Shown: positions 6,519 through 9,468 of the stretch, piece by piece
Numbering within the stretch: position 1 is the first letter of the stretch
How the letters are laid out: every line of letters starts with the position of its first letter
Made by a program: the position numbers and the translations under genes
Assembly (NCBI GenBank): GCA_012515725.1
Contig: JAAYXU010000063.1
Span: forward strand, 1-9,468
DNA: 9,468 nt
Source: Clostridiales bacterium
GTDB taxonomy: Bacteria; Bacillota; Clostridia; Christensenellales; UMGS416
Reading direction: 5' to 3'
The notes under the pieces: model-generated
Told to the model about the DNA's origin: nothing
The model's input: only the letters and a program-made list of their open reading frames with translations
The model's database searches: none

Positions 6519-7361
6519 ATGCCTGATGTTAACACGGTCGCCGGAGCGGGCCACGCTTCCGGCACGAGCCGCACGCAGACCGCAGGAAGCTCGCTTGGAT
6601 CGATCGACTTCATGCAGATACTGGTCGCGCAGCTGCGCCATCAGGATCCATTAAGCCCGATGGAGGACAAGGAATTTGTCACGCAGCTCGCGCAGTTCTC
6701 GATGCTCGAGAGCATCAACGCCATGAATGCGGGATTCTCCCGGATGGAGGGGCTTGAGCTGCTGGGCAAGCAGGTTCTGGCCGTGCGCGCCCAGACGCAG
6801 GAAGTAATATCAGGAACCGTCGAGTCCGCGCGCTTTGACAACGGCCAGATGCGGCTCTTTGTGATGGGTCAGCCCGTCAGCCTCACGGAGGTGGTTTGGA
6901 TCGGCACGCAGGCAGCGCAGCCTGAAGCGATCGCGCAGACCGCGCCGGAGCTGTCCCCCGACGGCCTGGAGAGAGCCGTTCAAATCGTGGAGATGGCCCA
7001 GCAGTTCCTGGGCACGCCCTATGTCTACGGAGCCGAGTCGCCCGAGGACGGCTTTGACTGCACCGGATTTACACAGTATCTGTATAAGCAGTTCGGCATT
7101 TCTTTGGCCCGCACCGCGCAGGGACAGGGCTACAATACGCCCGGAGCCCGCATTAATGACGTCCGGGATCTCAGGATCGGCGATCTTGTGTACCTGAATA
7201 CCGTTCCGGACGATGAGGATCTCTCCGACCACGCCGGTATCTATATCGGCAACGGCCAGTTCATACACGCCAGCAGCAGCATGGGCGAGGTCGTCATATC
7301 CGATATAGACAGCGGGTATTACAGCAGAGTTTTTTCATGGGGCGTCCGGGTATTCGAATAA
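6519..7361 (+). CDS. flgD: Flagellar hook-cap protein FlgD fused to a C-terminal NlpC/P60 peptidoglycan endopeptidase domain
   Basis: FlgD caps the growing hook and guides FlgE assembly. Residues 28-80 are the conserved FlgD core: DFMQILVAQLRHQDPLSPME, KEFVTQLAQFSMLESINAMN and then GLELLGKQV. Residues 83-130 are a short beta-rich segment. After a linker (about 131-147), residues about 148-280 form a full NlpC/P60 domain: AQQFLGTPYVYGAESPEDGF, then DCTGF with catalytic Cys181, RIGDLVYLNT, then DHAGIYIGNGQFIHASSSMG with His238 and third polar residue His250. This family cleaves peptide bonds in peptidoglycan stems, commonly D-Glu-DAP or D-Glu-Lys. Firmicute FlgD proteins are commonly about 140 residues, like Bacillus subtilis FlgD; this one has 280. 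No signal peptide is present, so the enzyme would leave through the flagellar export channel as part of FlgD. Shine-Dalgarno site GAGGTGA (6506-6512) precedes the ATG by 6 nt. Confidence 0.93.
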   Translation: MPDVNTVAGAGHASGTSRTQTAGSSLGSIDFMQILVAQLRHQDPLSPMEDKEFVTQLAQFSMLESINAMNAGFSRMEGLELLGKQVLAVRAQTQEVISGTVESARFDNGQMRLFVMGQPVSLTEVVWIGTQAAQPEAIAQTAPELSPDGLERAVQIVEMAQQFLGTPYVYGAESPEDGFDCTGFTQYLYKQFGISLARTAQGQGYNTPGARINDVRDLRIGDLVYLNTVPDDEDLSDHAGIYIGNGQFIHASSSMGEVVISDIDSGYYSRVFSWGVRVFE

Positions 7362-7374
7362 CCCGCCCCAATCC

Positions 7375-7412
7375 GGCCGGTACATCCGGCCATTACGCTG
7401 AGCCGCAGGCTC
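7375..7412 (+). other. Two tandem short hairpins between flgD and flgE
   Basis: The 67-nt gap between flgD and flgE holds two perfect small stem-loops. GGCCGG (7375-7380) pairs with CCGGCC (7386-7391) around TACAT. GAGCC (7400-7404) pairs with GGCTC (7408-7412) around a 3-nt loop. The second ends two bases before the flgE Shine-Dalgarno site (AAAGGA, 7414-7419). Neither is followed by a T-run, so they are not terminators. They could influence mRNA stability or flgE translation, or be chance features of GC-rich DNA. Confidence 0.35.
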
Positions 7413-7428
7413 GAAAGGATGAGTCAAT

Positions 7429-8688
7429 ATGCTTCGTTCCATGTTTTCCGGCGTTTCCGGTCTGACCGCGCACCAACTGAAAATGGACGTCATCGGCAAC
7501 AACATAGCCAACGTCAACACGACCGCCTTTAAAAGCAGCTCGATCTCTTTCCAGGATCTTTTCAGCCAGACCATTAAAGCTCCGACGCAGCCCACGCTTG
7601 AGGGACGGGGAGGAACCAACCCCCAGCAGGTGGGCCTGGGCGTGCATGTAGGCGGCATATCGGTACTCCACGAGGGCGGAAGCATACAGAGCACCGGCAA
7701 TCCCAACGATCTGGCGGTCGACGGAGACGGATTCTTCGTCGTAACCGACGGGTCTGCGCAGTACTATACGCGGGCCGGTAATTTTCAGATAGACGGCTCG
7801 GGAAACCTGGCGACGAGCAACGGCTCCCTGGTGCTGGGCTGGAATCTGGCAAGCGGTGAGACGCTCGACGTTACCAAGCCGCTCGAGCCTATCAATCTGG
7901 CCAACATATCGATGCCGGCGCGGGCTACGTCGGAGCTAAATATCGCGGGCAATATCGACAGCGCGATGGAAGTCTACGACAGCGTGAACGACGAAAACTA
8001 CGCGCTGTGCGACGTGACCATATACGACTCGCTGGGCGCCGCGCATGTACTCACGTTCAAGTTTATGAAGACCGCCGCCAATGAGTTCGAGTACGAGGTG
8101 CTCGAAAACGACGCGGCCATGTCCATTACATCGGGCAGTACTGGCGGCGCGTTTACGTTCGACGGCTCGGGGAAGCTTGGCTCGGCTACGCCCGTGGGGC
8201 TGAACCTGTCCTTCTCAAACGGAGCGCAGGCGATTTCGCTCGCGCCTGCGGATATTCGATTCGATTCGGAGAAATTCATACAGTTCGCGAACACGAACTC
8301 GGTTTCAATAGTGAACGACGGATACTCATCGGGAAGCCTTTCCGACTACGGTATCGACGGAAACGGCACGCTGATGGGCGTTTTCTCCAACGGTATGCAG
8401 CGGGCCATCGGCGCGCTCGCGATCGCGGTATTTCCGAACACGTCGGGCCTTGAGAAGATCGGCAATAACGAGTACACGACCTCCTGGAACTCGGGCGGGG
8501 CCGATATCGGACTTGCGGGCACCGGGGGACGGGGCACAATAGCGACCTATTCGCTCGAAATGTCCAACGTGGACCTTGCCAACGAGTTTACCGAGATGAT
8601 CATCGCGCAGCGCGGATTCCAGGCCAATTCCCGGATCATCACGACAGCCGATGAAATGCTTCAGGAGCTCGTGAATCTCAAGCGCTGA
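7429..8688 (+). CDS. flgE: Flagellar hook protein FlgE
   Basis: FlgE polymerises into the hook, the universal joint between rod and filament. The 419-residue protein opens with the rod/hook signature MLRSMFSGVSGLTAHQLKMD followed by VIGNNIANVNTTAFK (residues 1-35). Residues about 80-140 carry the D1 segment common to FlgE/F/G (GSIQSTGNPNDLAVDGDGFF). Residues about 165-295 are the variable FlgE D2 region. The C-terminus ends LEMSNVDLANEFTEMIIAQR then GFQANSRIITTADEMLQELV, the matching C-terminal D0 helix. Length and the D2 insert favour FlgE over the shorter FlgG, although Bacillus naming has used flgG for this locus. It contains a single cysteine, Cys194. The start has Shine-Dalgarno site AAAGGA at 7414-7419, spaced 9 nt. 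Confidence 0.96.
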   Translation: MLRSMFSGVSGLTAHQLKMDVIGNNIANVNTTAFKSSSISFQDLFSQTIKAPTQPTLEGRGGTNPQQVGLGVHVGGISVLHEGGSIQSTGNPNDLAVDGDGFFVVTDGSAQYYTRAGNFQIDGSGNLATSNGSLVLGWNLASGETLDVTKPLEPINLANISMPARATSELNIAGNIDSAMEVYDSVNDENYALCDVTIYDSLGAAHVLTFKFMKTAANEFEYEVLENDAAMSITSGSTGGAFTFDGSGKLGSATPVGLNLSFSNGAQAISLAPADIRFDSEKFIQFANTNSVSIVNDGYSSGSLSDYGIDGNGTLMGVFSNGMQRAIGALAIAVFPNTSGLEKIGNNEYTTSWNSGGADIGLAGTGGRGTIATYSLEMSNVDLANEFTEMIIAQRGFQANSRIITTADEMLQELVNLKR

Positions 8689-8702
8689 CGCGCCGCGGAG
8701 CA

Positions 8703-8735
8703 GCGCGCCCGCCGCAAGCGGGCGCGCGCCATTTT
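8703..8735 (+). terminator. GC-rich terminator-like hairpin between flgE and flbD
   Basis: GCGCGCCCGC (8703-8712) pairs perfectly with GCGGGCGCGC (8718-8727) around a 5-nt loop (CGCAA), giving 10 G-C pairs. It is followed by GCCATTTT, with a short T-run at 8732-8735. It starts 15 nt after the flgE stop and ends before the flbD Shine-Dalgarno site. The T-run is short and displaced from the stem, so it is more likely a leaky terminator, attenuator or 3'-end stabiliser than a full stop. Downstream flbD and motA seem to lack their own obvious promoter. Confidence 0.5.
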
Positions 8736-8757
8736 CAAAGGCAGGTGACGAAAACAA

Positions 8758-8955
8758 ATGATCGTGCTCACACAGCTCAACGGGGACCCAATATATGTGA
8801 ACTTCGCCACAATCGAGTACATCGAGGAGGTACCCCACACCATTATCACAACACTGTCCAATAACCGGATCATCGTCAAGGAGACGGCCCGTCAGATCAT
8901 CGAGCAGGGCCTTGCGCTCAGGGATCGGACCTCGGACATAAACCGGGGAGCGTGA
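8758..8955 (+). CDS. flbD: FlbD/SwrD family flagellar motor-power protein
   Basis: This 65-residue protein is a clear FlbD/SwrD family member: MIVLTQLNGDPIYVNFATIE followed by YIEEVPHTIITTLSNNRIIV and a short helical tail. It has no membrane segment and should be cytosolic. In Bacillus subtilis SwrD (YlzI), encoded at the same operon position after the hook gene, is needed for swarming and raises motor power, probably through the stators. Here the next gene is motA, only 4 nt downstream, which fits that role. The name refers to the Firmicute family, not to the unrelated Caulobacter transcription factor also called FlbD. Shine-Dalgarno site AGGTGA (8743-8748) lies 9 nt before the ATG. Confidence 0.93.
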   Translation: MIVLTQLNGDPIYVNFATIEYIEEVPHTIITTLSNNRIIVKETARQIIEQGLALRDRTSDINRGA

Positions 8956-8959
8956 GATC

Positions 8960-9468
8960 ATGGGAATGACTGCGCTCCTTGGGATGCTGCTGGGCATTGG
9001 CCTTGTTATCTTTTCGATACTGTTTGACGGGTCCCCGATTACGGATTTTTTCGACTTATCTTCGGTAATGATCGTATTCGGGGGAACGTTCTGCTCGCTG
9101 CTGCTCCAGTATCCGCTGGAGTCCTTCGTGAAGGCGGGCCGCTCAGTCGTCAGGGTTATTACCTATAAGAACAAGGATCTTGAAGCTCTCAGCAAAAAAA
9201 TCGTGGAGCTCGCGTACGTATCGAAGAAGGAAGGCCTCCTCGCGCTCGAGTCCCGCGTCGAGGACATCGGAGACGATTTCCTTATAAAGGGCATCATGCT
9301 CATCATCGACGGCACCAATCCCGAGCTTACGCAAAAAGCGCTGGAGCTGGAGATGGATCTTTTGGCCAAGAGAGATGAGTCCGAGCAGGCCTTCATGAAT
9401 ACTGCGGCGAAATTCTCGCCCGCGTTCGGCATGATCGGCACGCTCATAGGCCTTATCAAGATGCTCAA
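8960..9468 (+). CDS. motA: Flagellar motor stator protein MotA, N-terminal part (3' end outside window)
   Basis: MotA forms, with MotB, the ion-driven stator that turns the rotor through FliG. The frame is open from the ATG at 8960 to the window end, giving 169 residues of a protein that is usually 250-300. Visible parts are membrane helix 1 (about 1-22), helix 2 (about 33-52, VMIVFGGTFCSLLLQYPLES) and the cytoplasmic domain with KKEGLLALE (89-97), the region of the rotor-contact charges. The start of helix 3, SPAFGMIGTLIGLIKML (153-169), includes Pro154, equivalent to the conserved proline of Escherichia coli MotA (Pro173). Shine-Dalgarno-like GGGGAG (8945-8950) lies inside the end of flbD, 9 nt upstream. 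An in-frame ATG at 8966 is a less well spaced alternative. motB would be expected next. Confidence 0.96.
   Translation, partial: MGMTALLGMLLGIGLVIFSILFDGSPITDFFDLSSVMIVFGGTFCSLLLQYPLESFVKAGRSVVRVITYKNKDLEALSKKIVELAYVSKKEGLLALESRVEDIGDDFLIKGIMLIIDGTNPELTQKALELEMDLLAKRDESEQAFMNTAAKFSPAFGMIGTLIGLIKML

Noticed and set aside
7347..7365. Imperfect palindrome over the flgD stop codon (CGGGTATTCGAATAACCCG)
   Set aside because: It has a bulge, a tiny loop and no T-run; too weak to call a terminator.
8326..8997. 223-codon - strand frame opposite flgE, flbD and motA start
   Set aside because: It is opposite three recognisable genes, contains no known motif, and has no ribosome site of note.
1..9468. 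CRISPR arrays, insertion sequences, tRNA/rRNA genes, integration sites
   Set aside because: No direct repeat arrays, transposase motifs, terminal repeats or RNA gene signatures were seen; the window is filled by flagellar genes.

Overview
The window is an internal slice of a flagellar (fla/che-type) operon. All genes lie on the + strand and are packed almost without gaps. In order: fliF (3' part), fliG, fliH, fliI, fliJ, a ylxF/MotE-like gene, fliK, flgD, flgE, flbD/swrD and motA (5' part). This order, above all fliJ-ylxF-fliK-flgD-flgE-flbD, is that of Bacillota (Firmicutes, Clostridia in particular). The GC content is high by eye, yet the isoleucine codon ATA is used freely. I therefore infer a high-GC, probably uncultured or poorly studied member of the Clostridia; the sequence does not fix the genus.

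Layout. Bases 1-1978 encode the MS ring and rotor switch (FliF C-terminus, FliG). Bases 1962-4392 encode the soluble export ATPase complex (FliH, FliI, FliJ). Bases 4385-5113 encode a membrane-anchored coiled-coil protein with an MgtE-N-like tail. Bases 5143-8688 encode the hook-building set: FliK (length ruler), FlgD (hook cap) and FlgE (hook). Bases 8758-9468 turn to the motor (SwrD/FlbD, MotA). The first six genes overlap or lie 1-3 nt apart. Most lack a good Shine-Dalgarno site, as expected of coupled translation. From fliK on, genes have short gaps (4-69 nt) and clear Shine-Dalgarno sites. No promoter was seen, so transcription presumably enters from upstream.

The most unusual item is the flgD gene. 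Its product is a normal FlgD cap domain fused in frame to a complete NlpC/P60 cysteine peptidase domain with Cys-His-His residues in place. This would put a peptidoglycan endopeptidase on the flagellar cap. It resembles in principle the FlgJ rod cap-muramidase fusion of Gram-negative bacteria, but uses a different cap protein and a different enzyme class. Other points for a second look are a 14-bp bulged hairpin inside the first codons of fliK, a 10-bp GC-rich terminator-like hairpin between flgE and flbD, tandem hairpins between flgD and flgE, and a changed EHPQ motif in FliG. No mobile elements, CRISPR arrays, tRNAs or rRNAs were seen, and no gene-free stretch exceeds 70 bases.
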